A stretch of DNA of 50,898 bases from an uncultured Butyricicoccus sp. (GTDB taxonomy: Bacteria > Bacillota > Clostridia > Oscillospirales > Butyricicoccaceae). Each line of letters opens with the position of its first letter. Within the stretch, counting starts at the first letter, position 1. The stretch lies in contig CALWUO010000010.1 in assembly GCA_944384745.1 (NCBI GenBank), positions 1-50,898 on the forward strand. Direction: 5' to 3'. Below, piece after piece: positions 43,695 to 50,898 of the stretch. A model generated the notes under the pieces. That model was not told where the DNA came from and ran no database searches. It saw nothing but the letters and a program-made list of their open reading frames with translations. The translations under genes and the position numbers were made by a program.

Positions 43695-44159
43695 ATGCAC
43701 ACTAAAGACCTTATAAAGCGTATTGAAGAGCTTGTAACTCCGATTTGTGAACAAGTTGGTGTGGAGCTTTGGGACGTTGAATTTGAAAAAGAGGGTGGAC
43801 AGTATATGCTTACTGTTACCATTGATAAAGAAGATGGTGTGGATATTGACCACTGTGAAGCGGTATCAAGAGCACTTGACCCTATGCTTGATGCAAAAGA
43901 ATTTCAGTCAATGCCTGCATATACACTTTGTGTATCATCAGCGGGTTTGGAACGTAGGCTGAAAAAGAAAACACATTTTGAGAAATTTATGGGTTCACCA
44001 GTCGAACTTAAACTTTATAAGGCAATAAATGGTGCAAAAATTATAGATGGCACACTTATTGGCTATGATGAGGGTGCAGTAACCCTTGATGTCAATGGTG
44101 AAACCCGTATTTATGAACCACAAGATGTGGCAGCAGTTAGATTAACAGTACAATTTTAA
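43695..44159 (+). CDS. rimP: Ribosome maturation factor RimP
   Basis: A 154-residue 30S maturation factor. Shows GVELWDVEFEKEGGQYMLTV, DIDHCEAVSRALDPML, and VSSAGLERRLKKKTHFEKFM (the family's SPGLDRPL-type segment). First gene of the conserved rimP-nusA-infB operon. AGGGAGG site. Confidence 0.95.
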   Translation: MHTKDLIKRIEELVTPICEQVGVELWDVEFEKEGGQYMLTVTIDKEDGVDIDHCEAVSRALDPMLDAKEFQSMPAYTLCVSSAGLERRLKKKTHFEKFMGSPVELKLYKAINGAKIIDGTLIGYDEGAVTLDVNGETRIYEPQDVAAVRLTVQF

Positions 44160-44180
44160 TTAAGGAGTGATTGTGGCAAG

Positions 44181-45284
44181 ATGAACGCAGAATTTTTTGC
44201 TGCATTAGAGCAGCTTGAGAAAGAAAAAGGTATTTCAGTAGATTATATGTTAGAACGTGTAGGTCAGGCACTTATCGCAGCATATAAAAAGATGAATGCA
44301 GGCATGACCGATAACGTTTATGTTGAAACCGACCGCAGAAAAAAAGAAATTCGTATGTATGTTCGTAAAACTGTTGTTGATGATGTTTATGAACCATACG
44401 AGGAAATGACAGTTGAAGAGGCTAGAGAATATAAGCCTAATGCAATGTTAGGTGATATCATTGATATTGATATTCCGCCTAAATCTTTTGGCAGAATTGC
44501 AGCACAGTCTGCAAAGCAGGTTATTATTCAAGGCATTAGAGAAGCTGAACACGGTATGACTATAACCGAATTTGAGTCTAAATCCCATGAGATTTTAAAC
44601 GGTGTTGTAAGCCGTATAGACCCACGTTCTGGAAATGTTATTCTTGAAATTGTTTCCCATGGCGAAAAAACCGAGGCTGTACTTACATCTTCTGAGCAGG
44701 TTAAGGGTGAAACTTTAACTGAAGGTCAGCGTGTTAAGGTTTATGTTATGGAAGTACGTCGTGGCACTCGTGGTCCACAGATTATGATTTCTCGTACTCA
44801 CCCAGGACTGGTTAAGCGTTTATTTGAGCTTGAAGTGCCAGAAATTCATGACGGTGTTGTAGAGGTTAAGTCTATCGCTCGTGAAGCAGGCAACCGCACA
44901 AAAATTGCTGTATTCTCTCAAGACGAAAATGTAGACCCAATCGGTGCTTGTGTAGGTACTCGTGGTGCTAGAGTTGGTAATATTGTAGATGAGCTTGGCG
45001 GTGAAAAGATTGATATAATCAAATGGTCTGAAGATATGGCTAAATTTGTATCTGCGGCACTCGCTCCAGCCGATGTTATATCTGCTGAAATGCAACCAGA
45101 CGGAAAAAGTTGTCATGTAGTTGTTCCAGATGACCAGCTTTCACTTGCTATTGGTAGAGAAGGTCAAAATGCCCGTTTAGCGGCTAAACTTACAGGCTGT
45201 AAAATAGATATTGCACCAGCTTCTCAGGCAAATAAAGAGCCAGTGCAAGTTACAGAAGAACAAACCGCTGAGGTAGAGGAATAA
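44181..45284 (+). CDS. nusA: Transcription factor NusA
   Basis: A 367-residue elongation/termination factor with the N-terminal RNA polymerase-binding domain, an S1 domain (about 135-200), and two KH domains with GACVGTRGARVGNIV and LAIGREGQNARLAAKLTG. It lacks the C-terminal acidic repeats found in E. coli, as usual for Firmicutes. Ends with an acidic tail. Confidence 0.97.
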   Translation: MNAEFFAALEQLEKEKGISVDYMLERVGQALIAAYKKMNAGMTDNVYVETDRRKKEIRMYVRKTVVDDVYEPYEEMTVEEAREYKPNAMLGDIIDIDIPPKSFGRIAAQSAKQVIIQGIREAEHGMTITEFESKSHEILNGVVSRIDPRSGNVILEIVSHGEKTEAVLTSSEQVKGETLTEGQRVKVYVMEVRRGTRGPQIMISRTHPGLVKRLFELEVPEIHDGVVEVKSIAREAGNRTKIAVFSQDENVDPIGACVGTRGARVGNIVDELGGEKIDIIKWSEDMAKFVSAALAPADVISAEMQPDGKSCHVVVPDDQLSLAIGREGQNARLAAKLTGCKIDIAPASQANKEPVQVTEEQTAEVEE

Positions 45285-45291
45285 AAGCATT

Positions 45292-45567
45292 ATGCAACAA
45301 AGAAAAATTCCAATGCGTCAGTGTTTAGGCTGCCGCACAATGTTTCCTAAAAAGGAACTAATTCGTGTGGTGCGTTCTCCAGAGGGCGAATTGTTCCTTG
45401 ATTTTAAGGGCAAAGCGGCTGGTAGAGGGGCGTATATATGCCCTAATGCTGAATGCTTGAAAAAAGCAAGAAAATCTCGTGCCATTGAGCGAGCATTTTC
45501 TATGCAAGTACCTGAAGAGGTTTATCAGGCTTTAGAGCAAAACATGGAGGATAACACCAATGGCTAA
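45292..45567 (+). CDS. ylxR: YlxR-family RNA-binding protein (RnpM)
   Basis: A 91-residue basic protein, DUF448. Conserved CLGCRTMFPKKELIRVVR and GRGAYICPNAECLKKA. Bacillus YlxR (RnpM) binds RNase P RNA. It overlaps the next gene by eight bases. Confidence 0.93.
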   Translation: MQQRKIPMRQCLGCRTMFPKKELIRVVRSPEGELFLDFKGKAAGRGAYICPNAECLKKARKSRAIERAFSMQVPEEVYQALEQNMEDNTNG

Positions 45568-45949
45568 TGATGCAGCACTGGGACTTTTAGGTTTAAGCCG
45601 TAAAGCGGGTAAACTTGCCTGTGGTGAAGACCAAGTTTATGATATGGTTCAAACAGGCAAATGTCGTGCTATTTTTATGGCTAAAGATATAGGCGATGCA
45701 ACACGTAGAAAAATAATGCGTCACGATGAAAAAGTTCCAGTATTTACCCTTGATGCCGAAAGAATGGACTTAGGTCATGCAATCGGTATGAATGGCTGTG
45801 CGGTTTGTGCAGTAAATGATATAGGTATTGCAAATGCTATTGCAGAAAAACTAAAATCAACAAATGATAAAAATGCTATGGCTGCTCAAAGAGTTTTAGA
45901 TAAAAAAACTCGCATGGATAGCCGTAAAGGCAAAAAAAAGAAAAAATAA
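45560..45949 (+). CDS. ylxQ: L7Ae-family protein YlxQ
   Basis: A 129-residue protein with an L7Ae/L30e-type kink-turn RNA-binding fold: LGLLGLSRKAGKLACGED and CRAIFMAKDIGDATRRKI. A Lys/Arg-rich C-terminal tail follows. Standard neighbour of ylxR and infB in Firmicutes; the in vivo RNA target is unsettled. ATGGAGG lies upstream within ylxR. Confidence 0.9.
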   Translation: MANDAALGLLGLSRKAGKLACGEDQVYDMVQTGKCRAIFMAKDIGDATRRKIMRHDEKVPVFTLDAERMDLGHAIGMNGCAVCAVNDIGIANAIAEKLKSTNDKNAMAAQRVLDKKTRMDSRKGKKKKK

Positions 45950-45996
45950 ACCAAAGCGGTCAGAGCTACTTAAATTTCATTAGGAGGTGAACGCCA

Positions 45997-48279
45997 ATGG
46001 CGATAGAAAATAAGTATAGAGTACGAGATATAGCGAAGGACTTTGGAAAAACCACCAAGGAAATTACAGAGATTCTGACCAAATATGCTGATACTCCAAA
46101 AAGCTCTATGCAGGCTTTAAATGATAAAGAGCTAAGCATAATTTTTGAGGCTTTAACTCAAAATGAGCAGGTAGAAAATATAGAGAAAGCACTGAATATA
46201 AAGGGCGGAAAAGAAGAAAAGAAGGTGACTGAAGTGGCCCAAAAGACAGAAAATACACAACAAGAAGCTCCACGTTCTACAAAAATTAAACAGGTTCATA
46301 GAATTAATACCAGAGGCGGTGGAGATGTAAACCTAGATAAATATGATGAGCGTATTGACTCTTTAGTGTCTGAAAAGGCGGAAAGAATGCAGTCTACTGG
46401 TCAGAAGAAACAAAAGCTAACAAAAAAATCTGACCAAAGAGCTAGACAGCAGTACGGTTCTAAGCGTAAACTTGAAGAACAAGAAAAAATGAAGCGTTTA
46501 CAGCGTCAGCAACAGACAGTAAAAAAAGTACAGCTTAAAGTTTCCATTCCAGATGAAATAAATGTCGGTGAATTTGCTCAACGTATGAAGCGTACAGCAG
46601 CAGATGTTATTAAAGAGCTTATGAAATTAGGCGTTATGGCATCTATTTCACAGACTATTGATTTTGATACAGCAGCACTTGTTGCGGAAGAAATGGGAGC
46701 AAAAGTTGAACATGAGGTTCATGTAACCATTGAAGAAAAACTGTTTGATGAGTCCGAGGACAAGGCAGAAGATTTAAAACCACGTGACCCAGTAGTAGTA
46801 GTTATGGGACATGTTGACCATGGTAAAACTTCATTACTTGACGCAATTCGTAAAACAAAGGTTACAGAGGGTGAAGCAGGCGGTATTACACAGCATATCG
46901 GTGCTTATCGTGTACAGGTAGACGGAAAACCTATTACATTCCTTGATACCCCAGGACATGCCGCTTTTACATCTATGCGTGCTCGTGGTGCTCAAGTAAC
47001 CGATATTGCAATTTTGGTTGTTGCAGCCGATGACGGCATTATGCCTCAAACAATCGAGGCAATTAACCACGCTAAAGCGGCAAATGTTCCAATTATTGTT
47101 GCGGTTAACAAGATTGATAAAGAGGGTGCAAACCCAGATAGAATTTTACAGCAACTTACAGAATATGAGCTTGTACCAGAAGAATGGGGTGGCGATACTA
47201 TCGTTTGCAATATCTCTGCTAAATATGGTCAAGGTATTGAAAACCTACTTGAAATGGTATTATTAACCGCTGAAGTTGCAGACTTAAAGGCAAATCCAAA
47301 CCGTCAAGCTAAGGGTACTGTTATAGAAGCTAAACTTGATAAGGGACGTGGTCCTGTTGCAACTGTACTTGTTCAAAATGGTACTCTTAATGTAGGAGAT
47401 ATTATTATTGCAGGTACAGCAGTAGGTCGTATTCGTGCAATGACTGATGATGATGGCAAGAAAATCAAGAGTGCAGGTCCATCTGTACCAGTTGAAATTA
47501 TCGGTCTTGCTGAAGTTCCTGGTGCAGGTGATATCTTCTACGCTGTTGATGACGAACGTATGGCACGTCAATTAGTTGAACAGCGTAAAGAGCATGAAAA
47601 AGAAGAGCGTAACAAGTCAATGCACAAGGTTACACTTGATAATCTATTTGCATCTATTCAAGAAGGTCAAATGAAGGAACTCAATATCATTGTTAAGGCA
47701 GATGTTCAAGGTTCTGTTGAAGCACTTCGTTCAAGCCTTGAAAAGCTTTCTAATGATGAGGTTAGAGTTAAAGTTATCCATGGTGCAGTTGGTGCAATAA
47801 GTGAGTCTGATGTTATGCTTGCAAGTGCATCTGGTGCTATTATTGTAGGTTTTAACGTTAGACCTGACCGTGCAGCTTCAGACTCTGCTGACCAGCAGGG
47901 TGTTGATATGCGTATGTATCGCATCATCTATGACTGCATTGAAGAAATGGAACAGGCTATGAAGGGTATGCTTGCACCTAAGTTTAGAGAAGCAATTTTA
48001 GGTCATGCAGAAGTTCGCACAACATTTAGAGTATCTGGAGTAGGTACTATTGCAGGCTGTTATGTACAAGACGGAAAAATTCAGCGTAATGCACAAGTTC
48101 GTATTGTTCGTGATGGTATCGTTATCCATGAAGGTGTGCTTTCTTCACTCAAGCGTTTTAAAGACGATGTTAAGGAAGTTGCATCTAACTATGAATGTGG
48201 TTGTGGTTTTGAAAACTTCAACGATATAAAAGAAGGCGATGTATTTGAAGCCTTTGTAATGGAAGAAATTCCAAGATAA
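45997..48279 (+). CDS. infB: Translation initiation factor IF-2
   Basis: A 760-residue GTPase that positions fMet-tRNA on the 30S subunit. An N-terminal IF2_N-like helix-rich part ([17 protein letters not shown]) and charged linker precede a second IF2_N module ([21 protein letters not shown]). G motifs are [20 protein letters not shown] and NKID. C1 and C2 domains are complete. The start at 45997 follows AGGAGGTGA. Confidence 0.97.
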   Translation: MAIENKYRVRDIAKDFGKTTKEITEILTKYADTPKSSMQALNDKELSIIFEALTQNEQVENIEKALNIKGGKEEKKVTEVAQKTENTQQEAPRSTKIKQVHRINTRGGGDVNLDKYDERIDSLVSEKAERMQSTGQKKQKLTKKSDQRARQQYGSKRKLEEQEKMKRLQRQQQTVKKVQLKVSIPDEINVGEFAQRMKRTAADVIKELMKLGVMASISQTIDFDTAALVAEEMGAKVEHEVHVTIEEKLFDESEDKAEDLKPRDPVVVVMGHVDHGKTSLLDAIRKTKVTEGEAGGITQHIGAYRVQVDGKPITFLDTPGHAAFTSMRARGAQVTDIAILVVAADDGIMPQTIEAINHAKAANVPIIVAVNKIDKEGANPDRILQQLTEYELVPEEWGGDTIVCNISAKYGQGIENLLEMVLLTAEVADLKANPNRQAKGTVIEAKLDKGRGPVATVLVQNGTLNVGDIIIAGTAVGRIRAMTDDDGKKIKSAGPSVPVEIIGLAEVPGAGDIFYAVDDERMARQLVEQRKEHEKEERNKSMHKVTLDNLFASIQEGQMKELNIIVKADVQGSVEALRSSLEKLSNDEVRVKVIHGAVGAISESDVMLASASGAIIVGFNVRPDRAASDSADQQGVDMRMYRIIYDCIEEMEQAMKGMLAPKFREAILGHAEVRTTFRVSGVGTIAGCYVQDGKIQRNAQVRIVRDGIVIHEGVLSSLKRFKDDVKEVASNYECGCGFENFNDIKEGDVFEAFVMEEIPR

Positions 48280-48303
48280 TAATAATTAGCTTTATTAAAA
48301 ATG

Positions 48304-48326
48304 GGGCGGGCGTGTTTCGCCCGTCC
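48304..48326 (+). terminator. GC-rich hairpin between infB and rbfA
   Basis: GGGCGGGCG (48304-48312) pairs with CGCCCGTCC (48318-48326) with one G-U, followed by TGTTTCGCTTTTTC. Probably partial termination or mRNA processing within the operon, since rbfA has no other evident promoter. Confidence 0.5.
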
Positions 48327-48357
48327 TGTTTCGCTTTTTCAAAGGAGGGAAAAGCAA

Positions 48358-48732
48358 ATGGCATCTAATAGAATTGATAGAATTTCAGAAGAAGTTATGA
48401 AAGCTCTTGCAGAAGCTTTAAGAAACGTAAAAGACCCTAGAGTGCAAAACGGTCTTGTGTCTATAACACATTGTGAGGTTACAGGTGATTTAAGATATGC
48501 TAAGGTTTATATATCTGTATTTGGTTCTGATGAGCAAGCCAAAGAGGTTATGAAAGGCTTAAAATCAGCCTCTGGTTGGCTACGTCGTGAGGTAGGTCAC
48601 AAAGTACAGCTTAGATATGCTCCTGAACTTGTGTTCCATCTTGATTCCTCTATGACTCATGGTGCTCATATTTCACAGGTTATAAATGAACTTGAGCGTG
48701 AAGGCAAAATGGGGGATAACACTGATGAGTAA
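48358..48732 (+). CDS. rbfA: Ribosome-binding factor A
   Basis: A 124-residue KH-like 30S maturation factor. The start at 48358 follows AAAGGAGGG; an in-frame upstream extension would pass through the hairpin and is rejected. RIDRISEEVMKALAEALRNV, GDLRYAKVYISVFG and the helical C-terminus are typical. The nrnA start overlaps its end by eight bases. Confidence 0.95.
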   Translation: MASNRIDRISEEVMKALAEALRNVKDPRVQNGLVSITHCEVTGDLRYAKVYISVFGSDEQAKEVMKGLKSASGWLRREVGHKVQLRYAPELVFHLDSSMTHGAHISQVINELEREGKMGDNTDE

Positions 48733-49702
48733 TGTCAGCGTTATAGAGGCGGCTGAACTTTTAATAAAAGCAGATAATATACTGATTATAACTCACAGAA
48801 GACCTGATGGAGATACAACAGGCTCAGCAGGTGCATTGTGCAGGGCACTTTGTCAAATTGGTAAAAAAGCTTATATTTTAGAAAATCCAGATATAACAAA
48901 AAGGTATAAACCAATTATTGAGCCATATAAAGCAAGTGAAGATTTTGTGCCTAGTTTTATTGTGACAACTGATATTGCTGATGTAAATTTATTTACACCT
49001 AATGCTGAAAAGTATATAGGTAAAATTGATTTGGTATTAGACCATCATAAGTCTAATTCTAATTTTGGCAAGTATAATTTAGTTAGAGCAAATGCAGGTG
49101 CTTGTGGAGAAGTAATCCTTGATGTGATTGAACATACAGGTGCATCACTTACAACTGATATTGCTGAATGTATCTATATTGCTTTAAGCACAGATACAGG
49201 CTGTTTTAAATTTTCAAATACAACGCCAGATACATTGCGTGGGGCGGCAAAATGTCTTGAGGCTGGTGTAGATGGCGGAGAAATCAACCGTGCATTATTT
49301 GAGGTTAAAACATGGCCAAGATTTCAAATGGAGCGTATAATTTTTGATACAATGCAGTTTGAAAACGACAAAAAAGTTGCGATTGCAAAAATGTACCGAA
49401 AAGATATAGATAATGCATGTGCTGATATGGACGATTTAGACTCCATTGCATCACTTACCCGTCAAATTGAGGGTGTAGAAGTTGGAATTACACTTACAGA
49501 AAATAAAGATTATACTGTAAAAGCATCTGTTCGTACTACAAAGGAAATGGACGCATCTGCAATTTGTGCTAAATGTGGCGGTGGAGGTCATTTAAGAGCC
49601 GCTGGTGCAAGTTTTGATAAAAATATAGATATGGAAACCGCTTATAAAATGATATTAAATGCTACTATGGAGGTTTACAGAGAAAAAAATGCCAGAACTT
49701 AA
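48725..49702 (+). CDS. nrnA: DHH-family nanoRNase/pAp phosphatase
   Basis: A 325-residue DHH/DHHA1 phosphoesterase. HRRPDGDTTGS, VTTDIAD, LDHHKSN and ALSTDTGCFKFSN are the metal-site motifs; CGGGGHLRAAGAS is the DHHA1 part. It degrades short oligoribonucleotides and 3'-phosphoadenosine-5'-phosphate. I start at the ATG at 48725, preceded by GGGGGAT and overlapping rbfA; an ATG at 48686 lies inside rbfA. Confidence 0.94.
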   Translation: MSNVSVIEAAELLIKADNILIITHRRPDGDTTGSAGALCRALCQIGKKAYILENPDITKRYKPIIEPYKASEDFVPSFIVTTDIADVNLFTPNAEKYIGKIDLVLDHHKSNSNFGKYNLVRANAGACGEVILDVIEHTGASLTTDIAECIYIALSTDTGCFKFSNTTPDTLRGAAKCLEAGVDGGEINRALFEVKTWPRFQMERIIFDTMQFENDKKVAIAKMYRKDIDNACADMDDLDSIASLTRQIEGVEVGITLTENKDYTVKASVRTTKEMDASAICAKCGGGGHLRAAGASFDKNIDMETAYKMILNATMEVYREKNART

Positions 49703-50603
49703 TGGAATTTTACTGATGAATAAACCAGAAGGCTTTACTTCGCATGATGTAGTAGCAAAATTGAGAGGTATGCTTAAAACCCGTAAAATCGGTCATGGTG
49801 GCACACTTGACCCTATGGCAACAGGTGTTTTGCCTGTGTTTATAGGTGGTGCAACTCGTGCCGCTGATTTTGCATCAGCTCAAGAAAAAGAATATATTGC
49901 AGGGTTTAATTTAGGCTTTTGCACAGATACTCAGGATACAACAGGTCAAATACTGCAAAAGTCGGATAAGAAAATAGGTTCTGCTGAAATTTATATGGCT
50001 GTAAAAGCTATAAAAGGAGAACAAAAACAAATTCCTCCAATGTATTCAGCCGTAAAAATAGGCGGTCAAAAGCTCTATGATTTGGCACGAAAAGGAAAGG
50101 AAATAGAGCGACCAGAAAGAGATATTTTTATATCTAAAAGTGAGCTTATATCATTTGATGACCAAATGCAATGCGGTCAAATTAAACTCGTTGTAAGTAA
50201 AGGCACTTATGTACGCACAATTATACATGATTTAGGTCAAACACTTGGCACTTATGCAACTATGAATAGTCTTGTCCGTACTCGTTCAGGTGCATATAAA
50301 TTAAGTGAATGTGTGGATTTTGAAACTGTTCAAAAGGCGGTAAATGATGAAGAAGTTCAAAGTTTACTTCATGCAACAGATAGTTTGTTTTTAGATTATC
50401 CAGCAGTATCTCTCACAGATGAGGGTGCAGAAAGAGCAACAAGGGGTGCAGTTATATTTCAAAGACATACTAAAAAAGGGTTTGATGAAATAGAAGGTCA
50501 GTTTTACCGTGTGTATGATAAACAAGGTTTTAAAATGCTTGGACAGATAAAAACGCTTGACAAGGGTGGTCTTGCACTGTTTGTTTATAAAAATTTTAGA
50601 TAA
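49689..50603 (+). CDS. truB: tRNA pseudouridine-55 synthase
   Basis: A 304-residue enzyme modifying U55 of tRNA. GHGGTLDPMATGVLP contains the catalytic Asp; GEQKQIPPMYSAVKIGG and KGTYVRTIIHDLG are conserved. The start at 49689 overlaps nrnA by 14 nt; GGAGG lies about 14 nt upstream, farther than usual, suggesting reliance on coupling. Confidence 0.95.
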   Translation: MPELNGILLMNKPEGFTSHDVVAKLRGMLKTRKIGHGGTLDPMATGVLPVFIGGATRAADFASAQEKEYIAGFNLGFCTDTQDTTGQILQKSDKKIGSAEIYMAVKAIKGEQKQIPPMYSAVKIGGQKLYDLARKGKEIERPERDIFISKSELISFDDQMQCGQIKLVVSKGTYVRTIIHDLGQTLGTYATMNSLVRTRSGAYKLSECVDFETVQKAVNDEEVQSLLHATDSLFLDYPAVSLTDEGAERATRGAVIFQRHTKKGFDEIEGQFYRVYDKQGFKMLGQIKTLDKGGLALFVYKNFR

Positions 50604-50620
50604 ACTGGGGATAGTGAAAA

Positions 50621-50898
50621 ATGAATGATAAAAATATACCTCGTGCAATAGCACTTGGTTATTTTGATGGTGTGCATTTGGGGCATAAAGCACTTATGGA
50701 TAAAGCTGTTTTAAGAGCAAAAGAAATAGGTGGAATTTCATCTGTTTTCACATTTGACCAACACCCAAGTTCAGTTATGAGTGGAACAGCCGTTCCAATG
50801 CTTACAGCAAAATCTACAAGAGCAGATGAGATAAAAAAGTTTGGCAATGTAGATGAAGTTATTTTCGGGCATTTTGATGATAATTTACGCACAATGGA
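50621..50898 (+). CDS. ribF: Riboflavin kinase/FAD synthetase, N-terminal part
   Basis: The first 92 codons, cut by the window edge. ALGYFDGVHLGHKALMDKAV is the nucleotidyltransferase signature, and TFDQHPSSVM matches the family's FxxHP motif. It makes FMN and FAD from riboflavin. It follows truB by 17 nt, the usual truB-ribF order. Confidence 0.92.
   Translation, partial: MNDKNIPRAIALGYFDGVHLGHKALMDKAVLRAKEIGGISSVFTFDQHPSSVMSGTAVPMLTAKSTRADEIKKFGNVDEVIFGHFDDNLRTM

Overview
The window is AT-rich chromosomal DNA from a spore-forming, low-GC Gram-positive bacterium, most likely a Clostridia member of the Oscillospiraceae/Ruminococcaceae type (inference). Supporting signs are a full-length spoIIE, sigmaA-type promoters with AGGAGG ribosome binding sites, zinc-type S14 and L36, non-zinc S4, a Cys4-zinc adenylate kinase, the ylxR/ylxQ genes of Firmicutes nusA operons, TTG/GTG starts, and an LTA-synthase family protein. 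I see no phage, insertion sequence, CRISPR array or resistance island. The content is mainly housekeeping, and the unusual material is in the non-coding RNA and regulatory DNA between genes.

Layout. 1-5500: small scattered units (MGMT-like protein; tRNA-Ser; a chemoreceptor with a zinc-ligand-like extracellular sensor behind a structured leader; convergent endonuclease IV/YqeG; an unknown gene; a YbaK/EbsC deacylase). 5500-7700: HAD phosphatase, PadR regulator and two HAAS-domain membrane proteins, one with a palindrome filling its promoter spacer. 7780-17050: a long apparent operon ddl-murI-DUF1934-argS-ctpA-like-(MetH-like relic)-prmA-rsmE-membrane protein. 17066-18250: transglutaminase-like lipoprotein and a Met-Glu-Val tRNA operon driven by a consensus promoter with phased A-tracts. 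18270-21575 (minus): dedA, a small membrane protein and spoIIE. 21746-24370: dusB, an ECF sigma factor and its zinc-finger anti-sigma factor.

24373-41267 holds the S10, spc and alpha ribosomal protein clusters in canonical gene order (rpsJ to rplQ, with secY, adk, map, a KOW protein and infA). The series is not one simple operon. A terminator, a new promoter, a long folded RNA, a second terminator and a second possible promoter lie between rpsN and rpsH. A compact pseudoknot-like leader precedes rpsM. Further hairpins lie in the rpsJ/rplC, rplW/rplB, infA/rpmJ, rpsD/rpoA and rpoA/rplQ gaps. Two ribosomal promoters share the same 13-nt upstream block at the same distance from the -35 box.

41316-43457 carries a 50-residue orphan protein and a convergent LTA-synthase-like enzyme. 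43574 to the right edge is the rimP-nusA-ylxR-ylxQ-infB-rbfA-nrnA-truB-ribF operon, with ribF cut by the window end. Together the genes supply ribosome assembly and translation (ribosomal proteins, initiation factors, tRNAs, tRNA/rRNA/ribosomal-protein modification), protein export, and cell-wall precursor synthesis (D-Glu, D-Ala-D-Ala). The best candidates for something undescribed are the RNA elements at 31681-31949, 38138-38213 and 747-865. All are structural inferences made by hand and need comparative testing.
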